DNA from: Actinoplanes palleronii
Lineage (GTDB): Bacteria; Actinomycetota; Actinomycetes; Mycobacteriales; Micromonosporaceae
Direction of reading: 5' to 3'
Length of the DNA stretch: 64,000 nt
Assembly: GCF_016862315.1 (NCBI RefSeq)
Contig: NZ_BOMS01000031.1
Span: 62,001-126,000, forward strand
Below, in pieces: positions 37,031 through 49,795 of this stretch. A program made the translations under genes and the position numbers. Numbering within the stretch: position 1 is the first letter of the stretch; each line of letters begins with the position of its first letter. The notes beneath the pieces were generated by a model. It searched no databases and was not told where the DNA came from. It saw only the letters and a program-made list of their open reading frames with translations.

Positions 37031-38566
37031 TCAGAGCGGCGCGCCGATGGCTGCCTCGATGGTGGCGCGGAGCGCCGGACCGGCCAGGACCGTGCGGGTC
37101 TGCTCCAGGACCGGGGCCAGGAAGATGTCCGGCCCGGGCTTGCCCGCGAACGGCTCCACCGCCTCCACCGCGGCCCGCCCGGCCGGTGACGGAGTGATCG
37201 GCGCGCGCAGCTGGAGGCCCCGGACCGCGGAGAGCAACTCCACGGCCAGCAGGCTCGTCAGGTTGTCCAGGACAGTGCGGAGCTTCTTGGTGGCCGCCCA
37301 GCCCATCGAGACGTGGTCCTCCTGCATGCCGCTGGTCGGCAGCGAGTCGACCGACGCGGGGGACGCCAAGCGGCGGTTCTCGGCGACGATCCCGGCCGCG
37401 GTGTACTGGGCGATCATCAGGCCCGAGTTCACGCCGGCGTCCGGGGAGAGGAACGGGGGCAGGTCACGGCTGCGGGTCACGTCCAGCAGCCGGTCCACCC
37501 GGCGTTCGGAGATCGCGCCGACCTCGGCGGCCGCGATGGCCAGGAAGTCGGCGGCGAAACCAAGGGGCGCGCCGTGGAAGTTGCCGGTCGACTCGACGCG
37601 GCCGTCCGGCAGCACCACCGGGTTGTCGACGACGGAGATCAGCTCGCGGCCGGCTGTCACCCGTACAAAATCGAGGGTGTCCCGTGCCGCACCGGCGACC
37701 TGGGGCGCGCAGCGGATCGAATAGGCATCCTGCACCGCGTGTGCCAGGTCATCCCGGTGCGAATCCATGATCGCGGAGCCCTGCAGCAGCCGGTGGATGT
37801 TGGCGGCCGAGGCGGCCTGCCCCGGGTGCGGCCGGATCGCGTGCAGTTCGGGCAGGAACGGCCGTTCCGAGCCGAGCATCGCCTCGGTGGCCAGCGCCGC
37901 GGTCACGTCCGCCATGGCGAACAGGTGCGCCGCGTCAGCGATCGACAGCAGCAGCATCCCGAGCATGCCGTCGGTGCCGTTGATCAGCGCGAGGCCCTCC
38001 TTGGCGGCCAGCTCCAGCGGGCGCAGCCCGGCGGTGTGCAGCGCCTCGGCGGCGGAGGCCCGGCCGCCGTCCTTGCCGACCACCCAGCCCTCGCCGAGCA
38101 GCACGATCGCGCAGTGCGCGAGCGGGGCCAGGTCACCGGAGGCGCCCAGCGAGCCGTGCTCCGGCACCCACGGGGTGATGCCGTGGTTGAGCAGGTCGAC
38201 CAGGCCCTGTGCGAGCACCGGCCGGACACCGGAGCGGCCCATCGCCAGCGACCGCACCCGCAGCAGCATCATCGCCCGGACCACCTCGCGGGGCATCGGC
38301 GCCCCGATCCCGGCGGCGTGCGAGCGGATCAGCGCGTGCTGCAGCTCGGCGCGGCGTTCCGGAGCGATCGAGGTGTTGGCGAGCGCGCCGAAGCCGGTGG
38401 ACACGCCGTAGACCGGGCGGCCGGAGGCCTCGATGCCGTCCACGATGGCGCGGCTGGTCGCCATCGCCTCGATGGCGGCGGGGGAGAGTTCGACCTTGGC
38501 GTCGTGGCGTGCCACGGCGAGCACGTCGGCGGGTTCGATCCCAGTGGGCTGAACGATAACGGTCAT
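37031..38566 (-). CDS. hutH: Histidine ammonia-lyase
   Basis: A 511-residue lyase that deaminates L-histidine to urocanate, the first step of histidine catabolism. The MIO prosthetic group forms from A142-S143-G144 in [14 protein letters not shown], and the catalytic Tyr is Y53 in [13 protein letters not shown]. Other family segments are QNAYTIRCA-like [21 protein letters not shown] and [13 protein letters not shown]. It is the last gene of the leftward hut operon; its start overlaps the stop of hutI by four bases (38563-38566). Confidence 0.96.
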   Translation of the reverse strand: MTVIVQPTGIEPADVLAVARHDAKVELSPAAIEAMATSRAIVDGIEASGRPVYGVSTGFGALANTSIAPERRAELQHALIRSHAAGIGAPMPREVVRAMMLLRVRSLAMGRSGVRPVLAQGLVDLLNHGITPWVPEHGSLGASGDLAPLAHCAIVLLGEGWVVGKDGGRASAAEALHTAGLRPLELAAKEGLALINGTDGMLGMLLLSIADAAHLFAMADVTAALATEAMLGSERPFLPELHAIRPHPGQAASAANIHRLLQGSAIMDSHRDDLAHAVQDAYSIRCAPQVAGAARDTLDFVRVTAGRELISVVDNPVVLPDGRVESTGNFHGAPLGFAADFLAIAAAEVGAISERRVDRLLDVTRSRDLPPFLSPDAGVNSGLMIAQYTAAGIVAENRRLASPASVDSLPTSGMQEDHVSMGWAATKKLRTVLDNLTSLLAVELLSAVRGLQLRAPITPSPAGRAAVEAVEPFAGKPGPDIFLAPVLEQTRTVLAGPALRATIEAAIGAPL

Positions 38567-39783
38567 AAGGGCACTCCGTCGTGCATGCGGTTGATAGCGG
38601 TGGGGAAAGCGACCCGGCCGCCGCTGATCACGGTGCGGATCAGCGGCACGCCCGGCCGGTAGGCCAGGTGCAGGTGTGACGGCGCGTCCAGGATCAACAG
38701 ATCCGCCCGGGCGCCGACCTGGATCACGCCGATGTCGTCGCGGCGCAGCGACTGGGCCCCGCCCGCGGTCGCGGCCCGGACCGCCTCGGCCGGCGTCATC
38801 CGCATCTCCCGGACGGCCAGCGCGATGCAGAACGCCATCGACGAGGTGTATGACGATCCGGGGTTGCAGTCGGTGGCGAGCGCGAGCGACACCCCGGCGT
38901 CGAGCAGCCGCCGGGCGTCCGGATAGGGCGACCGGGTGGAGAATTCCGCGCCGGGCAGCAGCGTGGCCACGGTCCGGCTCCAGCCTTCATGGCACATGCA
39001 GGCGACGGTCACCGAGGCCAGCGCGTCGACGTCCGCGTCGCTGAGGTGCGTGCAGTGGTCCACGCTTGCCGCGTCCATCTCGACGGCCAGCTGGACGCCC
39101 GGGCCCGGCCCGAGCTGGTTGCCGTGCAGCCGCAGGCCTAGGCCCATCGCCTTGCCGCACTCCAGGATGTTCCGCGCCTGATCTTCGTCGAAGGCGCCGC
39201 GCTCGACGAAGACATCAACCCATTTTGCGTACGGGGCGGCAGCCGCCAGCATCGGCCCGCAGATCAGCCCGACGTACTCGTCCGCGCGGCCCTGGTACTC
39301 GGCCGGCACGACGTGTGCACCGAGGAACGTGGTCTCGCTGGTGAACTCCGACGCGATCCGCAGTGAGCGGGCCTCGTCCGTGACGTTCAGGCCGTACCCG
39401 GATTTGATCTCGATGGTGGTGGTGCCCTGCCGTAGCGCCTCGCGCACCAGGCGACCCGCATTGTCGCGGAGTTCCTGGTCGCTCGCGGAGCGAGTGGCGC
39501 CGACCGTGGTCCGGATCCCGCCCCCGGTGTACGGCTCGCCGGCCATCCGCGCGGCGAACTCCGGCGCGCGGTCCCCGGCGAACATCAGGTGCGCGTGGCT
39601 GTCCACGAAGCCGGGCAGCACCGCGGCGCCGCCCGCGTCGATCCGCTCGTCGGCGTCCGGCGCCTCGGTGGCCGCGCCGACCCAGGCGATCCGTTCGCCG
39701 TCCAGCACCACCGCGGCGTCGCGGGTCAGGTGACGGGTGCCGTTGGTGAACAGCTCGCCGATGTTGGTGATCAACAAGCTCAT
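38563..39783 (-). CDS. hutI: Imidazolonepropionase
   Basis: A 406-residue amidohydrolase-fold zinc/iron enzyme that opens 4-imidazolone-5-propanoate to N-formimino-L-glutamate. Metal ligands are in [48 protein letters not shown] and [13 protein letters not shown]. The usual length and all blocks are present. Gene overlaps of 4 bp on both sides link it with hutF and hutH. Confidence 0.95.
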   Translation of the reverse strand: MSLLITNIGELFTNGTRHLTRDAAVVLDGERIAWVGAATEAPDADERIDAGGAAVLPGFVDSHAHLMFAGDRAPEFAARMAGEPYTGGGIRTTVGATRSASDQELRDNAGRLVREALRQGTTTIEIKSGYGLNVTDEARSLRIASEFTSETTFLGAHVVPAEYQGRADEYVGLICGPMLAAAAPYAKWVDVFVERGAFDEDQARNILECGKAMGLGLRLHGNQLGPGPGVQLAVEMDAASVDHCTHLSDADVDALASVTVACMCHEGWSRTVATLLPGAEFSTRSPYPDARRLLDAGVSLALATDCNPGSSYTSSMAFCIALAVREMRMTPAEAVRAATAGGAQSLRRDDIGVIQVGARADLLILDAPSHLHLAYRPGVPLIRTVISGGRVAFPTAINRMHDGVPL

Positions 39784-41072
39784 GCCAGCACCGCCGCGAT
39801 CGTCGAGGTCAGATCCCGGGGTACGTCCATGGTCAGGTGCCGCCCCCCGGCCACGATCACCCGGCCGTCCACGATCACGTCGGTCACGTCGGCCGCCGTC
39901 GCCGCGAAGATCATCCCGGCCGGGTCGACCCCGGCCGTCCGCGCGCTGGACAGTGACACCGCGACCAGGTCGGCGCGCTGCCCCACCGCGATCTCCCCAG
40001 CGTCGGCCCAGCCCAGCGACGCGTGCCCGGTACGGGTGGCCGCGGCCAGCAGCTCACCCGCGCCGAAGTGCCCGCGCTGCCGGGTGGACAGCCGCTCGTC
40101 CAGCTCCACGGCGCGGGCCTCCTCGAACAGGTCGATCACCGCGTGGCTGTCGCTGCCCAGGGTGAGGAACGCGCCCGCGTCGGCCAGCGCCCGGGCCGGC
40201 CCGATCCCGTCGGCCAGGTCCCGCTCGGTGGTCGGGCAGAGGCAGACGTACCGCCCCGCCAGCAGGGCGCGATCGTTGTCGGACAGGTGGGTGGCGTGCA
40301 CCGCGGTGGTCATCGGCTGCCAGACGCCCATCCGGTCGAGCAGCTCGGTGGGGGAGCAGCCGTGCACGGCCTGGCACTGCTCGTTCTCGGCCGGCTGCTC
40401 GGAGAGGTGCACGTGCACCGGCAGCCCGTCGGTGCGCTGCGCGAACGTCGCCATCCCGTCCACTGGCACCGCGCGTACCGAGTGCAGCGCCGCCCCGATC
40501 CGCGTTCCGGCGCCGCCGCGCAGGGCGCTGAACCGCTCGTACCAGCCGTCGTAGTCACCGTCGCCGAACCGGCGCTGCACACCCTCCAGGGGCTTCCCGT
40601 CGACGCTCGAGGTCAGGTAGACCGTGTCGAGCAGGGTGATCCGGATGCCGGCCTCGGCGGCCGCCGCGGTCAGGGCGTGACCCATCGCGTTCGGGTCGGC
40701 GTACGGGGTGCCGTCCGGTCCGTGGTGCAGGTAGTGGAACTCGCCGACGCAGGTGATCCCGGCCAGGGCCATCTCGCCGTAGACCGCCTTGGCCAGGGTG
40801 AAGTAGCTGTCCGGGTCGAGCCGGCCGGCGACCTGGTACATCAGCTCACGCCAGGTCCAGAAGCTGCCACGGTCGCCGTGGGTGCGGCCGCGCAGGGCCC
40901 GGTGGAAGGCGTGCGAGTGCGCGTTGGCGAGCCCGGGCAGAACGAGGCCGGGGAGTCTGATGCCCGTAGTACCCGGTTTTACCGCGGAAAATCGGCCATC
41001 AGTGACTTCTATCTGGACATCTTGCGCAACGGTCCCGCCGACCCAAGCGTATTCGGCCAGGTAGGTGGTCAC
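39780..41072 (-). CDS. hutF: Formimidoylglutamate deiminase
   Basis: A 430-residue amidohydrolase that deaminates N-formimino-L-glutamate to N-formyl-L-glutamate and ammonia, the entry to the two-step route to glutamate. Metal-binding landmarks are [62 protein letters not shown] and [18 protein letters not shown]. Its overlap with hutI and with the upstream M20 gene (4 bp each) supports a single mRNA. No N-formylglutamate deformylase of the classical HutG type is seen in the operon. Confidence 0.95.
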   Translation of the reverse strand: MTTYLAEYAWVGGTVAQDVQIEVTDGRFSAVKPGTTGIRLPGLVLPGLANAHSHAFHRALRGRTHGDRGSFWTWRELMYQVAGRLDPDSYFTLAKAVYGEMALAGITCVGEFHYLHHGPDGTPYADPNAMGHALTAAAAEAGIRITLLDTVYLTSSVDGKPLEGVQRRFGDGDYDGWYERFSALRGGAGTRIGAALHSVRAVPVDGMATFAQRTDGLPVHVHLSEQPAENEQCQAVHGCSPTELLDRMGVWQPMTTAVHATHLSDNDRALLAGRYVCLCPTTERDLADGIGPARALADAGAFLTLGSDSHAVIDLFEEARAVELDERLSTRQRGHFGAGELLAAATRTGHASLGWADAGEIAVGQRADLVAVSLSSARTAGVDPAGMIFAATAADVTDVIVDGRVIVAGGRHLTMDVPRDLTSTIAAVLA

Positions 41073-42215
41073 GTCAACGACTCCAGCACTTGCGCCAACG
41101 CCTCGACCCCGGCCGCACAGTCCTCGTCCGAGGCGCTCTCGGCCGGCGCGTGCGACACCCCGGTCGGGTTGCGGACGAAGAGCATCGCGGTCGGCAGGTG
41201 CGCGGAGAGCACCCCGGCGTCGTGCCCGGCACCGGTCGGCAGGATCGGCGCGTCACCGAGCAGCACGGACAGCCGCCGGGCCAGCTCGGTGTCGAAGGCC
41301 ACCTCGGCGGTGACCGACTCGGCGACGACCGAGAGCTCGGTGCCGTCCACGCCGGCCCGCTCGTTGGCCCGCTTGAGCACCGATTCGAGCAGCCGGTCGA
41401 GCGTCGCGGTGTCCGCGGCCCGGGCGTCCAGCCAGCCGCGGACCAGCGACGGGATCGCGTTCGTGGCGTTCGGTTCGGCCTCGACCCGGCCCATGGTGGC
41501 GTGCGCCCCGGTCAGCCGGGCCTCCTGGTTCGCGGAGAGCACGGTGTGCGCGAAGGTCAGCATCGGGTCGTGCCGGTCGGTCATCCGGGTGGTGCCGGCG
41601 TGGTCGCCGGTGCCGGTGAACTCCATCCGCCACCGGCCGTGCGGCCAGATCGCGCTACCGACCCCGACCGGGACCTCGAGCGCGCGGCCCTGCTCGATGT
41701 GCAGCTCCACAAACGCAGCGAGGTTCTCGATCGGCGCTGACTTGCCGGTCGGCAGGGACCCGAGCGCCTCGCCGAACGTGACCCCGTCCCGGTCGGTCAG
41801 CGCGGCCGCCTTCTCCGGCGTGATCATGCCGGTGAGCAGGCGAGAACCCAGGCAGGGTACGCCGAACCGGCCGCCCTCCTCCTCCACGAACGCCCCGATG
41901 GCGATCTTGGCGCCCTTTTTCACTTGGTCGACCGCCAGAAAAGCGCTGACGATGCCCAGCGGCCCGTCGTAACCCCCGCCGTGCGGGACCGAGTCGAAGT
42001 GCGAGCCGGTCAGCACCGTCCCCGGCGCCCACGGCTCGTCGCACCAGGCGAACAGGTTCCCGTTGCCGTCCTCGGTCACGGTCATCCCGCGCCGCTGCGC
42101 CTGGCCGCGGAACCAGTCGCGCAGGGTCAGCTCGGGCGGCGTCAGGGCGTACCGCAGGTAGCCGCCGCTCGACGCCCGGCCGATCTCGGCGATCTCGGCC
42201 CAGAGGGCGGCGAAG

Positions 42216-42223
<8 letters not shown>
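41069..42223 (-). CDS. M20-family allantoate/N-carbamoyl amidohydrolase in the hut operon
   Basis: A 384-residue zinc amidohydrolase of the allantoate amidohydrolase / N-carbamoyl-L-amino-acid hydrolase group. Metal ligands are in [32 protein letters not shown] and [24 protein letters not shown] and [13 protein letters not shown] are also typical. I use ATG 42223 (MSDFAALW), because the longer frame to 42292 overlaps hutU. Placed between hutU and hutF, it is the likely N-formylglutamate deformylase of this pathway, finishing histidine conversion to glutamate; this is inferred from context and from similar actinomycete hut clusters. Confidence 0.88.
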
Positions 42224-43856
<1,633 letters not shown>

Positions 43857-43871
43857 CTCCCTCTGCAGGTC

Positions 43872-44717
43872 CTAAACCACGAAGACGTTCCGGCGGGTGG
43901 CGGACGCCTCGAACTCCTCGAGACGGCTCTGCACCGCCTCGGGTGCGGCGTCGCACATCGCCTCGAGCAGCACCATGGCCATCGCCATCGGCCCGGTGTG
44001 CAGGTCGAACACGAGCTGGGTGCCGACCGCGGCGGGCAGCACCACGTCGGCCGTGTCGGCGATCGGGCTGACCGCCGAGTCGGTGATCGCGACCACGGCG
44101 AAGCCGGCGGCCTTGGCCTCGCGGACCGCCTCGACCGACTCGCGGGGGTAACGCGGCAGCACGATCGCCAGCATCGCACCGGCGCCCGCGGCGCGGGCCT
44201 GATCCAGCCGGTCCTGTAGCCCGGTACCGCCGGTGTCCAGCACCCGCACGTCCGGGAAGACCTTGCTGGCGAAGTACCCGAAGTACCCGGCGAGCGGCGC
44301 GGCGGCCCGCAGGCCCAGCACCGGCAGCGGCCGGCTGGCGGCGAGCAGCGCCGCGGCGGCACGGACGTCGTCGAGCCGGTGCAGGTCGTCGGCGAGCCGC
44401 CGCAGGTGCTCGGTCTCGGCCAGCACCGCACGCTGGATCGTGTTCTGCCCGGCCGGCTCGCTCGGCGCGTCCGAGGAGAGCGCGCGCAGCTCGCGGCGCA
44501 GCGCCGGATAACCGGAGTAGCCCAGAGCCATGGCGAACCGGGTCACCGACGGCTGGCTCACCCCGGCCAGCTCGGCCACCTCGGCCGCGGACAGGTAGGC
44601 CGCCTTCGCGGCGTGCTCGACCAGGCAGTGCGCGATCCGCCGCTGAGTCGGAGTGAGGCGTGCCCCCTGAAACAGGTCGAGCACCCGTTCCGCCGTCCTG
44701 ACCACTCCGTCATTCAC
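43872..44717 (-). CDS. MurR/RpiR-family regulator with SIS domain, hut operon control
   Basis: A 281-residue regulator. An N-terminal HTH_6 domain (about 1-80: TPTQRRIAHCLVEH, AEVAELAGVSQPSVTRFAMALGY) is followed by a SIS domain (about 110-255: VLGLRAAAPLAGYFGY, LAIVLPRYPRESVEAVREAKAAGFAVVAITDS). SIS domains bind phospho-sugars or other small effectors. GTG at 44717 is the start. It is the first gene of the leftward hut operon, 15 bp from hutU, and is the probable histidine-utilisation regulator; the ligand could be urocanate or a related metabolite, by analogy with other hut regulators. Confidence 0.9.
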   Translation of the reverse strand: MNDGVVRTAERVLDLFQGARLTPTQRRIAHCLVEHAAKAAYLSAAEVAELAGVSQPSVTRFAMALGYSGYPALRRELRALSSDAPSEPAGQNTIQRAVLAETEHLRRLADDLHRLDDVRAAAALLAASRPLPVLGLRAAAPLAGYFGYFASKVFPDVRVLDTGGTGLQDRLDQARAAGAGAMLAIVLPRYPRESVEAVREAKAAGFAVVAITDSAVSPIADTADVVLPAAVGTQLVFDLHTGPMAMAMVLLEAMCDAAPEAVQSRLEEFEASATRRNVFVV

Positions 44718-44729
44718 GCCGCCAGCCTA

Positions 44730-44820
44730 TGCATAAAAACTTTCAGGCACCAGGCCCTGGCTGGTTCCTGGGGTGCAACTTTTCGTTCTAGTTGGCCGAT
44801 TTTAAGGATAGTTGGCCGAT
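44730..44820. promoter_or_regulatory. Upstream region of the hut operon with spaced direct repeats
   Basis: An A/T-rich TGCATAAAAACTTTCA (44730-44745) is followed by the 12-bp direct repeat TAGTTGGCCGAT at 44789-44800 and 44809-44820, 20 bp centre to centre, close to two helical turns. These are candidate regulator sites for the leftward operon. Beyond them, 44821-45256 has no gene that I can support; small frames there look chance-built, and base composition changes to the lower-GC accessory type. Confidence 0.4.
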
Positions 44821-45256
44821 GGCGCGCTGAGTTACATCGAAGGTGTTCGCTGGAGTTCGTTTTGGTGGCCTCTGGGTGCAAGGATGTGGCAGCGGCTCCA
44901 GGCTGAAGTAGCTTTACGTGAGCGCCAGATTGAGTCGCTCAAGTAGAGTTGAAGCTTCCAACGACCCTGTGGGCTGTGCTCTCCCACTCATTGAGGTCTT
45001 CTCAGCACGGGCTGCAGGGCGTTTGCGTTCTCGCGGAGGGACGCCTGAAGGGGTCCATGCAGTGAGTGGCATCTGTAGAAGCGATCGGAGCGGGTTGAAG
45101 CTCTCAAGATGACATGGAGTTTTCTGGGACTGCACAACACCGAGGACCCCACCCGCCGATGGCGTCATCTCTGATCTCTGCACTGACCGTGACAAACGCC
45201 GGCACCGACACGGCGCATCCGTCGGTGACCGCGGCGGGCACCTGGCCGCCGTGAAC

Positions 45257-48200
45257 TCAGCAGGCGGCTGCGAGCTCCGTGTCTGGGAGATACCGGCTCC
45301 TGTCGTCGTTCGACAGTTTCGGCCCGGCCAGCAGACAGGCATGACCTACTGGGTCGGCGTGAATGGCAGCCAGGCGGGAGATGTCCCACACGTCCGCTGG
45401 CCCGTCCAGGCCACTCAGCAGCAGACTCCCGTCGTCAGCAGCTAACTCGACACCGTTGACCGGGCTTCCGTGGTCGATCCGTGCCAGAACCGCCGGCCGG
45501 TCAGGATCGGTGACGTCCCAGATGATCGCGGTCCGGTCGTTGCCGCCGGTGACGAGTATCGTTCCCGTGTCATTGAACGCTAAGTCCCGGACCACGCTGG
45601 TGTGCTCCTTCAGTCGGGTGATCAGTTCGATCCGGTCGTCATCTCCGATGCGCCAGAGACGGACGAAGGGATTTTCGCCGACGGTCGCGAAGACTCCGCC
45701 GGCAGGATGCAATGCGGCAGTATTGGCGCCTCCTCCGACTTCCTTCCTCTCGTGGAGCAGGCGGGGACGTATCGGGTCGGAGAGGTCGTAGGCAACTACA
45801 CGGGAAGCATCCTTGAAGACTCCGCGGTGGCCGTCCCGGGTGACCGCTGTGACGTCCACGATGTTGTCTGTCTTGTCCAGCAGCATCGGCTGCTCACCGA
45901 CGCTGTACAGCAGGGTCGTGCTGTCGTTGTCGGAATCGTGGCCTCGGTAGACCACGATCTTCTTGCCATTGGCGACGAACCGGGTTTTCCAGCCGGTCGT
46001 TCCCGGTATGGCTGCGATGAATCGGGGGCTGGTGGGCTGACCGAAGTCCCACAATGTCACCGGCCCCCCTGCCGGACCGCTGACGTCGCAGTCGATCATC
46101 GCAACGATCCGCTGGTCGTGGACGGCTGAAACGCAGCCGCGTAACTGTTTGCCGAGCGCAGGGTTCAGCCTGATGTCGGTTCCGTCCGGGCGAAGGACGT
46201 GGACGCTGGCGTGGGGTCCGGAGAGCAGAACCATCGGGGTTTTTGTGCCGACAAAGGCGGGCGGGCTCAAACCGATCTTCTGCCTGAGCACTCCGATCTG
46301 GGTTGGTGCCGCCGTGCTGACACGCCACAGTCGTACGGTGACGTCGTTGCCCCCGCTGGCAAGTGAGGTGCCGTCCGGGGAGAAGGCGAGCGCACCGACG
46401 CCCTGCTGGTGACCGCGCAGGTCCAGTTGGTAAACGGCCCGGCCGGACCGTTCGATGTTCCACAGTTTGACGATGCCGTCGGAGGCCGAGGTGGCCAGGC
46501 GGGTGCCGTCGGCGTTGCATACCAGGTCGAACACGGTGTCGGTGTGCCCGATCAGATCCGTAGAGCGCCCGGGATGCCGGGGGTCGGTGATGTCTCGCAC
46601 GTGAGCTTTCCCGCCCCCGCCGGCGTAAGCGAGCAAGGTCCGGCCGTGGTTGTGGCAGATCGCCGCGTCGCTCTGACCGCCCGCGGAGTTCGCGAAGGTA
46701 CTGATGGTTTTGCCGCCGCTGACCTGTCGGAGCTCAACCGAATCCTCGGACCCTGCCGGGCTGTCGTAGGGGTCGCCGTAGGCGATCACGGCGGTCTTCC
46801 CGTCCGGGGTCAGCGCCAGCGTCTGTGGCTCGCCGTCGCCTGTGAAGTAGGGCGACGGCTGGGTAGAGGGGGCGAACGGAGGCTCCCATCCAGGGATGCG
46901 GCGCGGATGGTGCAGATCGGTGATGTTCCAGGCGCTGATGGAGGCCGGGTCGCTTTCTGCGACCAGCAGTGTCGTGCCGTCGGAACTCAGGGCCATCCGA
47001 GACAGAAAGCCGTCGAGCGGCAGGGTGCCGGTCCAGGACGGGTGGGTGGGGTCGTCGATGTTCCAGAAGGTGAGCCCGGCTCCTCGGCCCGGTACTGCCC
47101 GGTGCCCCCGGTCGTTGCTGATCACCACGAGGGTATGCGCGTCCCGGAACGCCACCCGAGCGCGGATTTTGGACTCGTGGACCGGTGCGCCGATCACGGC
47201 GACCCTGGTGCGGGTGACCGGGTTCCAGAGCATGACGGCACCGTCTCTGGCTCCGCTGGCGAGCAGCTGACCGGAGGGTGCGTATGCGACGGAGGTCACT
47301 GGGTTCAGGTGCCCGGTGAGCACACCGTCGTGTCGGGTTTGGATCATCGTGTCGATCAGGCCAGTGCGTGCGGTGTTGTTCGCCGGGTCACGCGCTATCG
47401 CCTCCAGGCTCAGCCGGATTGAGACGTCGGGGCGGGTGTCACGTAGTAGTTCGGCCTCGGCGATCAAGCCGCGGCTGTCGGACGCGGCGGTGATCTGTCT
47501 CTGGGCGAGGTTTGCCCGCTGCAACTTGACGCCGAGGCCGCCAGCGGCAACCAGCAGCACCGCAAGGATTCCGGACAGGACCCGGAACCGCCGGGAGGTG
47601 CGTTGCACCGCTGCTTCGGCGGCCCGTCGCTCCTCCTCGCTGGCGGCGATGAAGTCTTTTTCGGTGGGCGTTAGCCGGCGGGCAGGGCGCTGCAACACGG
47701 CGCGGGCGTCGGCGAGCACGGCGCCACGGATCAGCGCGTCCGGGTTGCGGTTCTTGTTCTGCCACAGGTCGGCTGCCTCGGTGAGGCGCTGATGAGCGAG
47801 CAGCCCGGTGCGGTTACTGTGGAGCCACTCTTGCAGCCGGGGCCAGGCACGAACGAGAGCCTCGTGAGCGACCTCCGTGTGGTGGCCGTCGATGGTGATG
47901 AGCCGGGCGTTGTCGAAGGCGTCGAGAGCCGCTTTCAAGTGCGAAGACTGCGCGGTGTCACCGTCGGCGAACAGGTCGGTCAGCCGCACCCGTCGCCGAG
48001 TGTCGGCCCTGCCGTCGCCGGCATGAACCAGGCTGAGCATCAGTTCCCGAGCCGCGTCCTGCCCCTGCTGCCCGAAGCGGTCGCTGAGGTTCTTGTATGT
48101 ATCTTCGGCGCTGTTAGCCACAGCTTCCAAAATCCCGCCGGTGGCCTGGTAGCCGGCCAGGGTTAGTTTCGCGCGTCCGCTGCGTAGCCACGTCTGTCGC

Positions 48201-49795
48201 AGGGCGTAGGAGAGCAGTGGCAGGCTCGGAGCCTGAGCGGCCTCACCATCCGTGTCGGGGTCCCGAGCGTTGAGGTCTCTGAGTAGCAGTTCGGGCAGAC
48301 CTGGCTCGACGGCCAGACCGGCCAGCTTGGCGGGTTTGTCGATCGCCTGCCGCAGTGACGCGACGTCCATCGGCCCGACTAGGATCTGGCTTCCCAGCGA
48401 GGGCGCGAGAAGAGGGAGCGCCGCACAGTGTGCGTAGAAGTCGGCCCGAACACCGACGACAAGGATCATCGGCTTGCCTAGGCCGCAGAGCCGGCCGAGT
48501 ACCTCCAGGAAACGCTTCTTGACCGCGCCGTTCGGCGTGACGGTGAACAACTCCTCGAACTGGTCCACGACGAGGATGAGCCGGTCGTCTTCGCCGAGCG
48601 CCGACTCGACCAAGTCGCTGAATGCCGCGGTGTCCTTGCAGGCTACCGCGACCAGCTCGCCGGCGGCTCTGCCGGTGAGGCCCTGCAACTGGTAGGCGAG
48701 CGATGCGAGCGGATCCTCTTTGGGGGTCATCACCTCGACAGGCCAGCGATGCGCGCCGGAGATGCGTAGCGCGCCGTTGCGTATTGCGGGAACCATGCCG
48801 GCACAGAGCAACGACGATTTACCGGCGCCGGAGGCGCCGATCACGACAAGGGGAGCGTTGTTGAAGAACCGTTCGGCCACCGCCTGGATCAGCCGGTCCA
48901 CGAGTTGCTCGCGGCCGAAAAAGTAGTCCGCACGAGCGTCGCTGAAGGGTTGGAGGCCCGGGTACGGGCATTCCGCGTCGGCGGTGGTGGGTTCGTCGAC
49001 TGGGAATATCGGGACCCTGTATGCAGGGTTGGGCGCGAGGATCAGCCGGCCGGCTCTTCCGCTCTGCTGCAGGTGCGGGCGCGGCACGCCCGGTGGAAGC
49101 TCCCTGACCAGGTGCTCGTAGGCGGAGGCAACGGTGAGCCGGGCCGGTCCGAGAGGGTCTCCGGTGTTGAGCATGTTGATGAAGGCGCCACTGAACGCTG
49201 GGTATGGCTCGTCGGGTAAGATCAGCGCGGCCTCCTCTCCCGCTGCGGAGGCGAGCAGACAACCGCCGCGTATGTAGGTCATCCCGAATGCGGCTACGGC
49301 TGCGGCGCCAGGCGGGTTGTTAGCTCGGCCCGAGAAGCAGCAGTCCAAGACCACGACGATGGACTTGGCTCCGCACGCGCGTAGAAGCGTGCGCACCTGC
49401 GCGTACGCGAGGCCGGTGTATCCGACGCTGTCACCGCCGTCGGTGGTGTCCGAGGTGGCCAGATACAGTTCCTCGCCGCTGATAAGCCCGTGCCCGACGT
49501 AGTAGAGCAGGAAAACCTCGGTAGCGGCTCTTGCGGCGGCTCTGATGCCGTCACCCAGCTCGCGCGGGTCCGCCGGGTCCAGTAACGGGATGATCTGCTC
49601 GCCGTTGACGCCGCACCGCTCGATGAAGGCCTGGCGTAGCGCTACGAGGGTGTCCTTCACTTGGGGTACGTCGACGATGGGGGTTACGTCGCTCTCAGAA
49701 GCGGTGGATGTGGGGTAGACGCCGCGGCGATGGGTGCCGGTGCCGGCAAGGACGATCCGCGTGCCGGGGCTGCTGAGGTCGGGAAGTCCGATCAC
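45257..49795 (-). CDS. Caspase-like protease - nSTAND1 ATPase - TM - WD40 protein
   Basis: A 1512-residue conflict-system protein. A caspase-like domain (about 15-255) keeps the His-Cys dyad: H102 in YYVGHGL and C153 in VLDCCFSG. An nSTAND1 ATPase follows (about 276-720): CPYPGLQPF entry motif, Walker A GASGAGKSS (320-328), Walker B LILVVDQFEELF (about 406-417). A transmembrane helix lies at about 739-757 (VLSGILAVLLVAAGGLGV), then at least ten WD40 blades (VTSVAYAPSGQLLASGARDG type). It is expected to oligomerise on sensing a cue through the propeller and then activate proteolysis. GTG 49795 overlaps the EACC1 stop (GTGA), so the long N-terminal frame to 50161 is discarded. Confidence 0.9.
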   Translation of the reverse strand: MIGLPDLSSPGTRIVLAGTGTHRRGVYPTSTASESDVTPIVDVPQVKDTLVALRQAFIERCGVNGEQIIPLLDPADPRELGDGIRAAARAATEVFLLYYVGHGLISGEELYLATSDTTDGGDSVGYTGLAYAQVRTLLRACGAKSIVVVLDCCFSGRANNPPGAAAVAAFGMTYIRGGCLLASAAGEEAALILPDEPYPAFSGAFINMLNTGDPLGPARLTVASAYEHLVRELPPGVPRPHLQQSGRAGRLILAPNPAYRVPIFPVDEPTTADAECPYPGLQPFSDARADYFFGREQLVDRLIQAVAERFFNNAPLVVIGASGAGKSSLLCAGMVPAIRNGALRISGAHRWPVEVMTPKEDPLASLAYQLQGLTGRAAGELVAVACKDTAAFSDLVESALGEDDRLILVVDQFEELFTVTPNGAVKKRFLEVLGRLCGLGKPMILVVGVRADFYAHCAALPLLAPSLGSQILVGPMDVASLRQAIDKPAKLAGLAVEPGLPELLLRDLNARDPDTDGEAAQAPSLPLLSYALRQTWLRSGRAKLTLAGYQATGGILEAVANSAEDTYKNLSDRFGQQGQDAARELMLSLVHAGDGRADTRRRVRLTDLFADGDTAQSSHLKAALDAFDNARLITIDGHHTEVAHEALVRAWPRLQEWLHSNRTGLLAHQRLTEAADLWQNKNRNPDALIRGAVLADARAVLQRPARRLTPTEKDFIAASEEERRAAEAAVQRTSRRFRVLSGILAVLLVAAGGLGVKLQRANLAQRQITAASDSRGLIAEAELLRDTRPDVSIRLSLEAIARDPANNTARTGLIDTMIQTRHDGVLTGHLNPVTSVAYAPSGQLLASGARDGAVMLWNPVTRTRVAVIGAPVHESKIRARVAFRDAHTLVVISNDRGHRAVPGRGAGLTFWNIDDPTHPSWTGTLPLDGFLSRMALSSDGTTLLVAESDPASISAWNITDLHHPRRIPGWEPPFAPSTQPSPYFTGDGEPQTLALTPDGKTAVIAYGDPYDSPAGSEDSVELRQVSGGKTISTFANSAGGQSDAAICHNHGRTLLAYAGGGGKAHVRDITDPRHPGRSTDLIGHTDTVFDLVCNADGTRLATSASDGIVKLWNIERSGRAVYQLDLRGHQQGVGALAFSPDGTSLASGGNDVTVRLWRVSTAAPTQIGVLRQKIGLSPPAFVGTKTPMVLLSGPHASVHVLRPDGTDIRLNPALGKQLRGCVSAVHDQRIVAMIDCDVSGPAGGPVTLWDFGQPTSPRFIAAIPGTTGWKTRFVANGKKIVVYRGHDSDNDSTTLLYSVGEQPMLLDKTDNIVDVTAVTRDGHRGVFKDASRVVAYDLSDPIRPRLLHERKEVGGGANTAALHPAGGVFATVGENPFVRLWRIGDDDRIELITRLKEHTSVVRDLAFNDTGTILVTGGNDRTAIIWDVTDPDRPAVLARIDHGSPVNGVELAADDGSLLLSGLDGPADVWDISRLAAIHADPVGHACLLAGPKLSNDDRSRYLPDTELAAAC

